DNA from: CAMLIZ01 sp036231905
Lineage (GTDB): Bacteria; Pseudomonadota; Gammaproteobacteria; Burkholderiales; Burkholderiaceae_C
Assembly: GCF_036231905.1 (NCBI RefSeq)
Contig: NZ_JAZARE010000007.1
Location: forward strand, 124,001-188,000
Direction of reading: 5' to 3'
Length of the DNA: 64,000 nucleotides
Shown piece after piece: positions 1-9,440 of this stretch. Both the position numbers and the translations under genes were made by a program. Within the stretch, counting starts at the first letter, position 1; each line of letters starts with the position of its first letter. A model generated the notes under the pieces. It saw only the letters and a list, made by a program, of their open reading frames with translations, ran no database searches and had not been told where the DNA came from.

Positions 1-1
1 G

Positions 2-745
2 CCGGAAGGGCTGCAGGCGCTGGCGCCGGAAAAAAGCGCACCCGGCATCCGCAAGTCGATGGCGCGGCTGCACCTGCTGATCGATGACGCGCGCGCCGCG
101 GCCCGGCCTGCACCGCCCCGATCCGCCGCGAGCCTCAAGCCCAAGGCCGCCGCGGCACCGGTGTTTGCGCCGGCCGGCCAGAGCACGCAGCTGATCGTGG
201 GCGCCGACAGCGCGGACGACCGCACCATCCTTGCCACCAGCAGCACGCTCTACGCGGCCTATGGCCTGAAGCGGGTGTACTACTCCGCGTTCAGCCCGAT
301 CCCCGATGCCTCGCGCAAGCTGCCGCCGGCCGCGCCGCCGCTGGAGCGCGAGCACCGCCTCTACCAGGCCGACTGGCTGATGCGCTACTACGGCTTCAGC
401 GCCGGCGAGCTGGTCACCGGCACCGACGGCCTGCTGGCGCTGGACATCGACCCCAAGCTCGCCTGGGCGCTGGCGCATCGCGAACGCTTTCCGGTGGACC
501 TGAACCGCGCGCCGCGCGAACTGCTGCTGCGCGTGCCCGGCCTGGGCGTGAAGGCGGTGGAGCGCCTGCTGCAAAGCCGCCGCGTGCGCGCGCTGCGCAG
601 CGACGACCTGAAGCGCCTGCGGGTGCCGCTGGCCAAGGTGCTGCCTTTCGTGAGCGTGGCCGACCACCATCCCGGCCGGCAGCTCGATGGCCGTGCACTG
701 GCCGCGCGCCTGCGGCCCACGGCGGCGCAGGCTTCGCTGTTCTGA
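2..745 (+). CDS. Putative DNA modification/repair radical SAM protein, C-terminal part (5' truncated by window)
   Basis: The reading frame is open from base 2, so the gene begins outside the window and only its last 247 codons are visible. The radical-SAM cysteine cluster is therefore not seen. The C-terminal third contains a helix-hairpin-helix stretch (LLLRVPGLGVKAVERLL) typical of DNA-binding repair proteins. The fragment matches my memory of the SplB-like family that is almost always coupled to a UdgX-type gene. Here that partner starts 9 bases after the stop, which strongly supports the assignment. The methionine at 59 is internal, because the upstream codons continue the same protein without a break. 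The reaction catalysed by this family is not established. Confidence 0.8.
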   Translation, partial: PEGLQALAPEKSAPGIRKSMARLHLLIDDARAAARPAPPRSAASLKPKAAAAPVFAPAGQSTQLIVGADSADDRTILATSSTLYAAYGLKRVYYSAFSPIPDASRKLPPAAPPLEREHRLYQADWLMRYYGFSAGELVTGTDGLLALDIDPKLAWALAHRERFPVDLNRAPRELLLRVPGLGVKAVERLLQSRRVRALRSDDLKRLRVPLAKVLPFVSVADHHPGRQLDGRALAARLRPTAAQASLF

Positions 746-754
746 GCGCCCGCC

Positions 755-2167
755 ATGCACATCGTGACCTTGGCCGATGCGGCCGACGTGATGGGCTGGC
801 GCCATGCAGCGCGACGCCTGCTGCAGCAAGGCCAGCCGCCCGACGCGGTGGACTGGCAGGTGCTAGGCGACGATGCGCCCGGCTTGTTCAAGGCCACCAC
901 GCTGCCTGGCGATGGCCACGACGACACGACCACCACGCCTCGCGTGCCGGCCGGCTTCATCACGCTGGCCTCGCAAGCGCTGCTGCACCGCGACCCCGGG
1001 CGCTTCCACCTGATGTACCGGCTGCTCTGGCGGCTGGTGCAGGACCCCGCGTTGCGCCACGACCCGCTGGACTCCGACATGCTGGCCGCGCGGCAACTCG
1101 CGCAGCAGGTGCGGCGCGACCAGTACGAGATGCGCGCCTTCCTGCGTTTCCACGAACGCGCCACACCCCACGGGCCGCAGTACGTGGCCTGGTTCGAGCC
1201 GCAGCATCACGTGGTGGCGTCGCAGGCCCCGTTCTTCCAGGCGCGCTTCGCGAGCATGCGCTGGGCCATCTTCACGCCCGAGCGCAGCATCGGCTGGGAC
1301 GGTACCGAGCTGCACATCGGCTGCGGCGCACGGCGCGAGGACATCCCGCTGGACGACGCCCGCACGGCGCTCTGGCTCACCTACTACGCCAGCATCTTCA
1401 ACCCCGCCCGGCCGAAGCCGGCCCACATGCAGCAGCAGATGCCGCGCCGCCTGTGGCACAACCTGCCGGAAGCGCCCTTGATCGCGCCGCTGATGGCCGC
1501 CGCCGCCCACCGAACCGACACCATGGTGGAACACGGCCCCAGCGATGCGCAGCGGCGCCGACCCGCGCTCCCGCCCAGCGCCAGCGACGTCGATGCCTGG
1601 GCCGCTGCCCTCGACCGCTGCCGCGACTGCCCGCATGCCGCCCACGCCACCCAGGCCGTGCCCGGCGAGGGCCCGCGCGACGCGCCGGTGGTGCTGGTGG
1701 GCGAACAGCCGGGCGACATGGAAGACCTGCTGGGCCGACCCTTCGCCGGCCCCGCCGGCCAGTTGCTCGACCAGGCGCTGGCCGCAGCCGGCCTGCCGCG
1801 CGAGCGCCTGTACCTCACCAACGCGGTGAAGCACTTCCGCTTCGAGCTGCGTGGCAAGCGCCGGCTGCACAAGACACCTGGCCAGCGCGAGATCGAGAAC
1901 TGCCGCGGCTGGCTGGAACGCGAGTTGGGCGCGATGCCGGCGCGGCACCTGGTGGCGCTGGGCAGCACGGCGGCGCAGTCGCTGCTGGGCCGCAAGGTAG
2001 GCATCGGCGAGCATCGCGGCCAGTGGCTGCCCACCGCCGACGGGCGCGAGGTGCTGGTCACCTGGCATCCGGCCGCCTTGCTGCGCATGCCGGCCGAGCA
2101 GCGCGAGCCCGCGTTCGAAACCTGGGTGGGGGATTTGCGCAGGGTCGCCGAGGCCGCCATCCGCTAG
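755..2167 (+). CDS. udgX: UdgX-family uracil-DNA glycosylase/cross-linking protein with N-terminal DNA-metabolism domain
   Basis: A 470-aa two-domain protein. Residues ~1-230 form the uncharacterised domain (DUF4130-like) that accompanies the radical SAM partner. Residues ~285-470 form a family-4-like uracil-DNA glycosylase: a CxxC for the Fe-S cluster (CRDC), the uracil-pocket motif GEQPGD at ~316, and a downstream ENC. The diagnostic UdgX loop GKRRLHKTP is present, with His372 in the position of the histidine that in mycobacterial UdgX becomes covalently bound to uracil-DNA. It probably acts in the cytoplasm on uracil in DNA together with the upstream radical SAM protein, with which it forms an operon. 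The fusion of both domains in one chain is normal for this family. Confidence 0.88.
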   Translation: MHIVTLADAADVMGWRHAARRLLQQGQPPDAVDWQVLGDDAPGLFKATTLPGDGHDDTTTTPRVPAGFITLASQALLHRDPGRFHLMYRLLWRLVQDPALRHDPLDSDMLAARQLAQQVRRDQYEMRAFLRFHERATPHGPQYVAWFEPQHHVVASQAPFFQARFASMRWAIFTPERSIGWDGTELHIGCGARREDIPLDDARTALWLTYYASIFNPARPKPAHMQQQMPRRLWHNLPEAPLIAPLMAAAAHRTDTMVEHGPSDAQRRRPALPPSASDVDAWAAALDRCRDCPHAAHATQAVPGEGPRDAPVVLVGEQPGDMEDLLGRPFAGPAGQLLDQALAAAGLPRERLYLTNAVKHFRFELRGKRRLHKTPGQREIENCRGWLERELGAMPARHLVALGSTAAQSLLGRKVGIGEHRGQWLPTADGREVLVTWHPAALLRMPAEQREPAFETWVGDLRRVAEAAIR

Positions 2168-2212
2168 AGTTGCCCGCACCCTTTGCGAACGACCCCATTG
2201 GAGACAACGTCC

Positions 2213-3247
2213 ATGCAACGCCGACACTTCCTCGGCCGCAGCGCCGCGGCATCCTCGCTGCTCGCACTGCCCACCTGGCTGCACGCCCAGACGCTGGAAA
2301 AGCCCAAGCTCACCATCGCGGTGGGCGGCAAGAACCTGCTCTATTACCTGCCGCTCACCGTGGCCGAGACGCTGGGCTACTTCAAGGCCGAAGGGCTGGA
2401 CGTGCAGATCGTCGACTTCGCCGGCGGCTCGCAGGCGCTGCGTGCAGTGGTGGGCGGCAGCGCCGACGTGGTGTCGGGTGCGTTCGAACACACGGTGAAC
2501 ATGCAGGCCAAGGGCCAGCGCCTGCGTGCGTTTGCCTTGCAGGGCCGCGCGCCGCAGATCGTGCTGGCCGTCAACAAGAAGACCATGCCGAACTTCAAGT
2601 TGGTGGCCGATTTGAAAGGCAAGAAGATCGGCGTGACCGCGCCGGGCTCGTCCACCAACGTGATGGCCAATTTCGTGCTGGCCAAGGCGGGCCTGAAGCC
2701 CACCGACGTGAGCTTCATCGGCGTGGGTGCCACCAACGCCGCCATCGCCGCCATCCGGCAGGGCAGCATCGACGCACTGTCGCACCTGGACCCGGTGATC
2801 ACCATCCTGGAGCGCGCGGGCGACATCCGGGTGGTGACCGACACCCGCATCGTGGCCGAGGCCGACAAGGTGTTCGGCGGCCCGATGCCGGCCGCCTGCC
2901 TGTACGCACCCCAGCCCTTCATCGACAAGAACCCCAACACCGTGCAGGCGCTGGCCAATGCGATCGTGCGGGCCGACAAGTGGATCCAGGCCGCGGGCCC
3001 GGGCGAGATCATCAAGGTGGTGCCCGAGGGCTTCCTGCTCAACGACCGCGCCGTCTACATCGATGCCTTCCTCAAGAGCAAGCCCGCCCTCAGCGTGGAC
3101 GGTTTGATTCCCGAGCAGGGCGCCGCCACCGCCTTGCGCGCGCTGGCCAGTGTGGACCCGGAGATCGCCAAGGCGCAGATCGACCTGGGCGCCGTGTGGA
3201 CCAACGAGTTCGCGAAGAAGGCCAACGCGAAGTACCCGAAGGGATGA
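2213..3247 (+). CDS. ABC transporter substrate-binding protein, NitT/TauT (SsuA-like) family
   Basis: Periplasmic binding protein of 344 aa for a nitrate/sulfonate/taurine/thiamine-precursor type importer; the substrate cannot be read from sequence. I chose ATG 2213, preceded by GGAGA, over an in-frame TTG at 2183. It places an N-terminal twin-arginine-like signal (QRRHFLGRS, then a hydrophobic run ending LHAQ) at the very start. The mature part begins with a fold typical of SsuA/THI5-like proteins (YYLPLTVAETLGYFKAEGL, then FAGGSQALRAVVGGSADV). The stop overlaps the start of the ATPase gene (ATGA), so the three transporter genes are one operon. Confidence 0.88.
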   Translation: MQRRHFLGRSAAASSLLALPTWLHAQTLEKPKLTIAVGGKNLLYYLPLTVAETLGYFKAEGLDVQIVDFAGGSQALRAVVGGSADVVSGAFEHTVNMQAKGQRLRAFALQGRAPQIVLAVNKKTMPNFKLVADLKGKKIGVTAPGSSTNVMANFVLAKAGLKPTDVSFIGVGATNAAIAAIRQGSIDALSHLDPVITILERAGDIRVVTDTRIVAEADKVFGGPMPAACLYAPQPFIDKNPNTVQALANAIVRADKWIQAAGPGEIIKVVPEGFLLNDRAVYIDAFLKSKPALSVDGLIPEQGAATALRALASVDPEIAKAQIDLGAVWTNEFAKKANAKYPKG

Positions 3248-4053
3248 GCGCACCGGCCCTGCAGCTCGCCGGCGTGAGCTGCACCTTCGTCAGCAAGGAC
3301 GACCCTGGCCAGCGCTACACCGCGGTGAAGGACGTGGACGTCACCGTCCAGGCGGGCGAGTTCGTCTCGGTGGTCGGCCCCACCGGTTGCGGCAAGAGCA
3401 CCTTGCTCAACGTGGCAGCCGGCCTGCTGCAGCCGTCCACCGGCAGCGTGAGCGTGTTTGGCTTGCCGCTGCAGGGCTTGAACCGGCGCGCGGGCTACAT
3501 GTTCCAGGCCGAGTCGCTGATGCCCTGGCGCACCGCGCTGCAGAACGTGACGGCGGGCCTGGAGTTCCGCGGCGTCGCGCCTTCGCGGGCTCGAGCGCAG
3601 GCCGATGCCTGGCTGCAGCGTGTGGGCCTGGCCGGCTTTGGCGACCGCTTTCCGCACCAGCTGTCCGGCGGCATGCGCAAGCGCGTGAGCCTGGCGCAGA
3701 CCCTGGTGCTGGACCCGGACATCATCCTGATGGACGAGCCGTTTTCCGCGCTGGACGTGCAGACGCGCCAGCTGATGGAAAACGAGGTGCTGGCGTTGTG
3801 GCAGTCCAAACGAAAAGCGGTGCTGTTCATCACACACGATCTCGACGAAGCGATCGCAATGAGTGACCGCGTGGTGGTGATGAGCGCAGGGCCGGCGTCG
3901 CGGCCGATCGGCGAGTTCGTGATCGACCTGGTGCGGCCGCGCGATGTGGCGGAGGTGCGGGTGACACCCCGCTTCATCGAGCTGCACAAGGCGATCTGGA
4001 ATGTGCTGCGCGAAGAAGTGCTCAAGGGGTACCAGCAGCAGTTGATGGCGTAA
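3244..4053 (+). CDS. ABC transporter ATP-binding protein, NitT/TauT family
   Basis: A 269-aa ATPase that energises the importer encoded by its neighbours. Visible motifs are Walker A GPTGCGKST at residues 45-53, the Q-loop region (FQAESLMPWRT), the signature LSGGMRKRV, Walker B ILMDEPFSALD, and the switch histidine (FITHDLDEA). ATG 3244 overlaps the binding-protein stop by four bases. The same frame is open upstream for a long way, but that is antisense-like GC-rich shadow and not a fusion. Confidence 0.92.
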   Translation: MSAPALQLAGVSCTFVSKDDPGQRYTAVKDVDVTVQAGEFVSVVGPTGCGKSTLLNVAAGLLQPSTGSVSVFGLPLQGLNRRAGYMFQAESLMPWRTALQNVTAGLEFRGVAPSRARAQADAWLQRVGLAGFGDRFPHQLSGGMRKRVSLAQTLVLDPDIILMDEPFSALDVQTRQLMENEVLALWQSKRKAVLFITHDLDEAIAMSDRVVVMSAGPASRPIGEFVIDLVRPRDVAEVRVTPRFIELHKAIWNVLREEVLKGYQQQLMA

Positions 4054-4069
4054 GGCGAAGCGCAGCCCC

Positions 4070-4897
4070 ATGTGGTCCCACATCAAACTTTCCCATCGCA
4101 CCCTGCGTGTCTGGCAGGCGGCCCTGCTGCTGATCGTCTTCGCGCTGTGGCATGCGCTCACCGCGCCGGGGCTCATCCCGCCCTTCCTGTTCGACAACGA
4201 CCGCCAGGCTGCCTTCTTTTTCGGTGAGCCGCTCAAGATCCTCGGGCGGGTGTGGAGCTGGTTCTTCGTCAGCGCCGACATCTACGGCCACCTGTGGATC
4301 ACCCTGCTGGAGACCGTGCTGGCCTTCGGCATCGGCACGGTCGCGGGGCTGGGCATGGGGCTGTGGCTGGCGCTCAGCCCGCTGGCGGCCGCGTTGCTGG
4401 ACCCGTACATCAAGGCGCTGAACTCGATGCCTCGGGTGATCCTGGCGCCCATCTTCGCCGTGTGGTTCGGGCTGGGCGTGGCCAGCAAGGTGGCGCTGGG
4501 CGTCACGCTCACCTTCTTCATCGTGTTCTTCAACGTGTACCAGGGCGTGAAGGAGGTGAGCCCGGTGGTGCTGGCCAACGCGCGCATGCTGGGCGCGAGC
4601 CAGCGCCAGCTGCTGCGCCACGTGTACCTGCCCAGCGCCACGAGCTGGGTATTCAGCTCGCTGCACAGCGCGGTGGGCCTGGCCTTCGTGGGCGCGGTGG
4701 TGGGCGAATACCTGGGCAGCTCTTCCGGCGTGGGTTACCTCATCCTGCAGGCGGAGGGCAGCTTCGACATCAACACCGTGATGGCGGGCATCCTGGTGCT
4801 CACCGGCTTTGCGTTGCTGCTGGACGCGATCGTCGGCCAGGTGGAGCGGCGCCTGATGACCTGGCAACCGAAGGCGGGGGAAACCGAAAAGCTCTGA
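4070..4897 (+). CDS. ABC transporter permease, NitT/TauT family
   Basis: A 275-aa inner-membrane permease with about six hydrophobic segments. The cytoplasmic coupling (EAA) loop is visible as the stretch around LANARMLGASQRQLLRHVYLP. It starts 16 bases after the ATPase stop, completing a binding protein-ATPase-permease operon. The substrate is unknown; family members import nitrate, alkanesulfonates, taurine or pyrimidine precursors. Confidence 0.9.
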   Translation: MWSHIKLSHRTLRVWQAALLLIVFALWHALTAPGLIPPFLFDNDRQAAFFFGEPLKILGRVWSWFFVSADIYGHLWITLLETVLAFGIGTVAGLGMGLWLALSPLAAALLDPYIKALNSMPRVILAPIFAVWFGLGVASKVALGVTLTFFIVFFNVYQGVKEVSPVVLANARMLGASQRQLLRHVYLPSATSWVFSSLHSAVGLAFVGAVVGEYLGSSSGVGYLILQAEGSFDINTVMAGILVLTGFALLLDAIVGQVERRLMTWQPKAGETEKL

Positions 4898-5057
4898 CGC
4901 GCCCGGAACGCTGCTTGCCGCGCCGACCAGGCCACAACCCGATCCGCACCGAGTTCGACGTGAACAGCGCCCGCATTGCCCGTCCGCGTGGCCGGCACCT
5001 GCTCAACAGCGCCGGGTCGCCGGCCGATATGCCGAAGGGGCGCCAGGCGCCGCTGTG

Positions 5058-6239
5058 ATGACCCTCGACGCCCAAACCCTCTTTTTTGCCATGTGGGCCA
5101 GTGTCACGCTGACCAGCGTGGCCCTGGCCGTGGGTGTGGGCCTGGGCCGCTCGGGCGTGCGCGCCTGGAACGCGGCCCTGCTGTGGCAGTCGGCCGGCTG
5201 GGCCCTGGTGATCGCGGCCACCTGGGCGCCTGGCAGCGGCCGCATCACCGGCACGCTGGGCGCCAGCGCGCTGGTGGCCAGCATCAGTGCGATGTACGTG
5301 GCGGCGCAGCACTTCCTGCGCCAGCCGGTGCCGCGCTGGTGGGTGCTGGGCCCGCCGCTGCTGGCCCTTGCGGTGCACTGGCTGATCTATGACAACGCCG
5401 CCGCGCGCATCTGCCTCATCAACACCCTGCTGGCTACACAGCTGATGTGGCTGGCCTGGCTGGTGCGGCCGTGGCGGCCGGTGAAAACCGGCGTCCGCTG
5501 GCGCTGGCTGGCCTTTGGTGCGCTGGGCCTGTCCGGCCCGCTGGTGCTGGCGCGTGCCGCCCTGGTGCTGTGGGCACCGCAGGCCTACCCGAGCTTCAGC
5601 TCCAACCATTGGCTCAACGTGGGTGGGCTGCTGGTCAACAGCGCCTGCCTCACCGTGGGCACGCTGGCCATGCTGCTGGCGCACCGCGACGAAGCGGAGC
5701 GTGCGCTGCACCGCCTGGCCACGCTGGACGGGCTCACCGGCACGCTCAACCACCGTTCACTGCTGGAGCGGGGCGCCGAGCAGCTGCGCCTGGCGCTGCG
5801 CCACCACCAGGCCTTCACCGTGCTGATGGTGGACCTGGACCACTTCAAGCAGGTGAACGACCAGCATGGCCACCCGGCCGGCGACCGGGTGCTGGCGCTG
5901 TTTGCGGAGCTGCTGCTGACCAGCGTGCGCAATGGCGACCTGGTGGGCCGCTACGGCGGCGAGGAGTTCTGCGTGCTGCTGTCGCAATCCGATCTGGCGG
6001 CCGCGCGCGTGGTGGACCAGCGCATGCGCCAGCGCCTGACCGAGGAACTCAATCCGCTGGTCGGCTTCGAGGTCAACTTCAGCAGCGGCGCGGCCTCGCT
6101 GGGGCCGCGCGAGGAAACGCTGGCCCAGTTGATCGCGCGTGCCGACCACGCGCTATATGCCGCCAAGCATGCCGGCCGCGGCCAGCTGGTGGCTGACGTG
6201 GCACGCGGGCCGGTGCGCGAGCTGCCCACCGCTGCCTGA
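5058..6239 (+). CDS. Membrane-bound diguanylate cyclase (GGDEF domain)
   Basis: The N-terminal ~200 aa hold about six hydrophobic segments, giving a membrane sensor of unrecognised type. The C-terminal ~170 aa are a GGDEF domain with the active-site loop YGGEEF at residues ~300-304, preceded by DLDHFKQVND, which carries the metal-binding aspartate. It is predicted to make cyclic di-GMP from two GTP at the inner membrane. No RxxD inhibitory site is seen in the expected position upstream of GGEEF. GTG 5055 and ATG 5058 are adjacent candidate starts. No neighbour suggests the signal sensed. Confidence 0.88.
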   Translation: MTLDAQTLFFAMWASVTLTSVALAVGVGLGRSGVRAWNAALLWQSAGWALVIAATWAPGSGRITGTLGASALVASISAMYVAAQHFLRQPVPRWWVLGPPLLALAVHWLIYDNAAARICLINTLLATQLMWLAWLVRPWRPVKTGVRWRWLAFGALGLSGPLVLARAALVLWAPQAYPSFSSNHWLNVGGLLVNSACLTVGTLAMLLAHRDEAERALHRLATLDGLTGTLNHRSLLERGAEQLRLALRHHQAFTVLMVDLDHFKQVNDQHGHPAGDRVLALFAELLLTSVRNGDLVGRYGGEEFCVLLSQSDLAAARVVDQRMRQRLTEELNPLVGFEVNFSSGAASLGPREETLAQLIARADHALYAAKHAGRGQLVADVARGPVRELPTAA

Positions 6240-6371
6240 GCGCGCGCGGCGCCGTGTTGGCGCCGATCGACGCGGCCGCGTGCTTTCTACACATCGGCAC
6301 AAGATCAGACCGACACACACCTGTGCAGCCGCTAGGGTGGCGCCCGCCATTCCAACGCACAGGAGACTTCC

Positions 6372-7778
6372 TTGACCTTCCAACGCCATTCGATCGCCGG
6401 CCTGGCGGTCCTGCTGCTGGCCGCCTGCGGTGGCGGCGGTGATGCCGATCCCACCGCGAGCACCAGCGCCGCCACCGCTGCTGCAGTGCCGGAGGACGCA
6501 CCTTCCACCAAGGCGGGCACCTCCGGCGCGGCCGCCGTCGCCGGCCCGGCCATCGCGCCGGCCGCCCTGGAGGACGCGGTCGCCCGCGCCCTCACCGCCG
6601 CACGTGCAGAGCAGGTGCGCGCCAGCTACGGCAGCCTGCCGGCGCCGGTGGTGGAAGTGCAGCGCCGCTCGGCCGACGGCCTGTGGGTGTTCGGCGGCGG
6701 CTATTTCCCCATCCCCGCCACCGCGCATGACACCAGCCCGGTCACGGCCCTGTTCATCGCCCGGCACACGGCCCAGGGCTGGGAGGTGGCGCTCGAAGAC
6801 AGCGAACGGTTCAACGAACTCTCGCAGGCCGCGCCCGACGCGGTGATGAGCACGCCCGAGCGCCGCCTGTTCGCCGAACGCAGCAGCCAGACCCGCCGGG
6901 CGCTGGGCACCGCGCGCATCCAGGCCGCCGTGAGCGTGGGCCTGTCGATGCCGTTCCAGCTGCAGGGCGCGGCCTGGGGCACAGCCGGCGTGCATGGCGA
7001 CAGCGGCTCCAGCCGGCCGTACAACGCGATCGACTTCTGGGGCGGTGATGGCCGGGTGCTCGCCTCGCGCGGCGGCATCGCGTACAAGTTCTGCACCAAC
7101 TCGCGCTGGCCCTACATCAAGGTTGTGCACGACAACGGCTGGGCCACCGGCTACTACCACACGCGCAACCAGGCCACGATCAACAACGGCCAGTCCATCG
7201 CCGAAGGCCAGTTCATCGGCATGACGGGCGTGGAGCTGCCCTGCGGCGGCTCGGCCAGCGGCAACCATGTGCACTGGACGCTGTGGCGCGCCGACACCGG
7301 CGCGGCAGAGGCGGTGAACAACAAGCTCATCGGCGGCTGGACCTGGTTCGAAGGCAGCCAGCCCTACAGCGGCTACGCCGAGCGCAACGGCGTGCGCGTG
7401 TATGCCAACCAGTCCGGCCTGGTGAACTACGGCCACGGCGACACCACCCCGCCCACCGAGCCCTGCAGCGGCACCGGCTGCAACAAGTACAGCGGCAGCT
7501 TCAGCGGCTCCGGCGGCGCGGCGTTCCACCCGGGCAGCGGCGGCTTCTACTACGCCGGCGGCACGCTGCGCGCGTGGCTCCAGGGCGCGGCGGGCACCGA
7601 CTTCGACCTGGTGCTGGGCCGCTACAACAGCAGCACCGGCCAGTGGGACAAGGTGGCCGCCAGCGACGGCCCGAGCTCGGACGAGAGCCTGAGCGTCAGC
7701 GCCGGCGCCGGCTACTACCGCTGGCGCATCAACCAGTACAGCGGCACCGGCAGCTACACGCTCTGGACCCAGCAGTAG
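6372..7778 (+). CDS. M23-family (LasA-like) lipoprotein metallopeptidase with C-terminal PPC-like domain
   Basis: The start is TTG 6372, supported by AGGAG seven bases upstream. It opens with a lipoprotein signal (LLLAAC lipobox, Cys ~23) followed by an Ala/Thr-rich linker. The peptidase core around residues 200-320 has the LasA/M23 pattern: HGDSGSSRPYNAIDF (zinc His and Asp), a GYYHTR segment and GNHVHW with the HxH. The last ~100 aa (from YSGSFSGSGG) look like a pre-peptidase C-terminal beta-sandwich. It is predicted to cleave peptidoglycan cross-bridges or other glycine-rich peptides at the cell surface or outside the cell. It stands alone as a single gene. Confidence 0.85.
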   Translation: MTFQRHSIAGLAVLLLAACGGGGDADPTASTSAATAAAVPEDAPSTKAGTSGAAAVAGPAIAPAALEDAVARALTAARAEQVRASYGSLPAPVVEVQRRSADGLWVFGGGYFPIPATAHDTSPVTALFIARHTAQGWEVALEDSERFNELSQAAPDAVMSTPERRLFAERSSQTRRALGTARIQAAVSVGLSMPFQLQGAAWGTAGVHGDSGSSRPYNAIDFWGGDGRVLASRGGIAYKFCTNSRWPYIKVVHDNGWATGYYHTRNQATINNGQSIAEGQFIGMTGVELPCGGSASGNHVHWTLWRADTGAAEAVNNKLIGGWTWFEGSQPYSGYAERNGVRVYANQSGLVNYGHGDTTPPTEPCSGTGCNKYSGSFSGSGGAAFHPGSGGFYYAGGTLRAWLQGAAGTDFDLVLGRYNSSTGQWDKVAASDGPSSDESLSVSAGAGYYRWRINQYSGTGSYTLWTQQ

Positions 7779-7793
7779 CGCTCGGCAAGCGCC

Positions 7794-8687
7794 TCACGCC
7801 GGGTATTCGCCGCTGCAAAGAATGGCGACCGCCTCGCGCAGGCGCTGCGGCATCGGGCTGGAGTCCGGTGCCGCGCCTTCCTGCATGCCGTGGCGGGCGC
7901 CGTCGGGCAGCAGGTGCAGGCGCACGTTGTGCAGCTCGATCAGGTCGCGGTCGTACAGCTCGAGAAAGTCCGACTGCATCTCGCGGCCGTCCACCAGGGT
8001 GACGGCCCCATCGCCCACCACCTCCAGGCCGAGGCCGCGCTCGATCACCAGTGCGGTGTCCTCGTCGATGCCCACGCCGAGCAGGTAGGGGTTTTGCGCC
8101 ACCACGGTGAGCAAACGGCCCAGGCGCTGGCGCTCGGAAAAATGCTGGTCCACGATCGCCCGCGGCAGGAAGCCCAGGCCCGCCGCCAGGTCCACCGCGC
8201 CTTTTTGCGGATGCGGATTCACCCAGCCCTCGGCCAGCATGTGCTCGGACATCGCCGACGCGCCGGCGCTGGTCCCGGCGATGCAGGCTCCGCGCTCGCG
8301 GTAGATGCGGTGCATGGCCGCCGAGGTGCGGGTGCCGCCGATGATGGACAGCAGCTTGCGCTGGTCACCACCGGTCATGAACACACCGTCGGCCTGCAGC
8401 AGGTGCTCGATCACCTGCGGATCCGCTGCATCCTGGCGGTTGTGCATGGCAAACACCATGGGCTTGGCGCCCAGCAGGCCGAAGGCGTGCTGGTACACCT
8501 CGGCCACCTTGTCCTGCTCGCGGCTGGCCGCGGTGAGCACCACCACCTTGGGCGATGCAGCGTGCGTGAGCTCCACGAAGCGCCGCAACACCCGCATGTC
8601 CTGCGACCGGTCCTCACCCCCGCCGATGATCACCAGGTGACCGGGTGGGGCGTCAGGGTGGGGGGAAGGCGGCGAGGACAAGGGCAT
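7794..8687 (-). CDS. cphB: Cyanophycinase (peptidase S51 family)
   Basis: Predicted to hydrolyse the storage polymer cyanophycin to beta-Asp-Arg dipeptides. The protein shows the family opening VIIGGGEDR, then FMTGGDQ and the nucleophile motif AGTSAGASAMS with the catalytic serine. The start is uncertain: 8687 is chosen because homology-like sequence begins soon after it, but 8741 and 8780 are in-frame alternatives and none has a good Shine-Dalgarno. No cyanophycin synthetase gene lies in the window. It is convergent with the M23 peptidase gene (15-base gap). Confidence 0.88.
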   Translation of the reverse strand: MPLSSPPSPHPDAPPGHLVIIGGGEDRSQDMRVLRRFVELTHAASPKVVVLTAASREQDKVAEVYQHAFGLLGAKPMVFAMHNRQDAADPQVIEHLLQADGVFMTGGDQRKLLSIIGGTRTSAAMHRIYRERGACIAGTSAGASAMSEHMLAEGWVNPHPQKGAVDLAAGLGFLPRAIVDQHFSERQRLGRLLTVVAQNPYLLGVGIDEDTALVIERGLGLEVVGDGAVTLVDGREMQSDFLELYDRDLIELHNVRLHLLPDGARHGMQEGAAPDSSPMPQRLREAVAILCSGEYPA

Positions 8688-8976
8688 CGGCGGTGGGGCG
8701 CAGCAAGGGGGTGGGCTGTGTCCGGTTGCGGCAAGTGTCATGCCGCGGCACGCGAGCCGCCACGCTGCAACAAGGGCCACGTGCGCGGGCGACCGCGGCA
8801 GTTGAAAGACAGCCGTTGGCAGGTCGGGTACGGCGGCTCGGTGACACCCTGATACGGTTTTGTCAGCGCCCGACTACGCGCGTCAGGCGGCCCTCACCAC
8901 AGTTCCCTGGTGGCGACGACAGACGTGGCGCGCGGTGTTCCTTACGCTGGAGTCCAGCCTCCCAAGGAGCATCACC

Positions 8977-9423
8977 ATGAAGCGCCACACCCCCGCCGCC
9001 CTCGCTTTTGCCATCAGCCTGGCCGCTGCCACCACCCTGATGGCGCAAGCGCCGTCCGTGGATGTGGACGCGGTCACCAACACACCGGCGCTGCGCGTGC
9101 AGCAAGCCGGCGGCGTGCAGTTTGTCAACGGCGGCGCCGGCGAGCAGGAACGCGCCGCGATGAAGTCCCTGCAGAGCGAGTTCCCGCTGCAGATCGCCTT
9201 CAGCGGCCAGGGCGGCGAATACGGCGTGGCGGACGAGGTGCGGGTGCGCGGCGACAAGGGCCCGGTAATGGCTGTGTCCAAGGCCGGGCCGCTGCTGATG
9301 GTGAAGGTGCCGCCGGGTCGCTACACGGTGGAGGCCGACTTCAATGGCAAGACGCAGCGGCGCACCGTCAACGCCTCCGGCCATGTGGTGCACTGGTCCA
9401 GCCCGCTGGTGTCCTCCAACTGA
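8977..9423 (+). CDS. Hypothetical secreted protein, carboxypeptidase-regulatory-like fold
   Basis: A 148-aa protein with a clear Sec signal peptide (MKRHTPAALAFAISLAAAT, cleavage near MAQA) and an AAGGAG ribosome site seven bases before ATG 8977. The C-terminal half (KVPPGRYTVEADFNGKTQ) resembles the beta-sandwich of carboxypeptidase regulatory-like domains, which are structural and not enzymatic. No catalytic motif is visible. It is probably periplasmic and its function is unknown. Confidence 0.75.
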   Translation: MKRHTPAALAFAISLAAATTLMAQAPSVDVDAVTNTPALRVQQAGGVQFVNGGAGEQERAAMKSLQSEFPLQIAFSGQGGEYGVADEVRVRGDKGPVMAVSKAGPLLMVKVPPGRYTVEADFNGKTQRRTVNASGHVVHWSSPLVSSN

Positions 9424-9440
9424 AGCAGCGGCCTGAAAGC

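Noticed and set aside
863..3253. Very long minus-strand open frame (796 codons) opposite the UdgX and ABC genes
   Set aside because: It is antisense to well-recognised genes, has a biased His/Gly/Arg/Gln composition and no domain, as expected from high GC third-position bias.
1453..4053. 866-codon frame apparently fusing a long N-terminus to the ABC ATPase
   Set aside because: The upstream part overlaps udgX and the binding protein in another frame; the ATPase starts at 3244 in an ATGA overlap.
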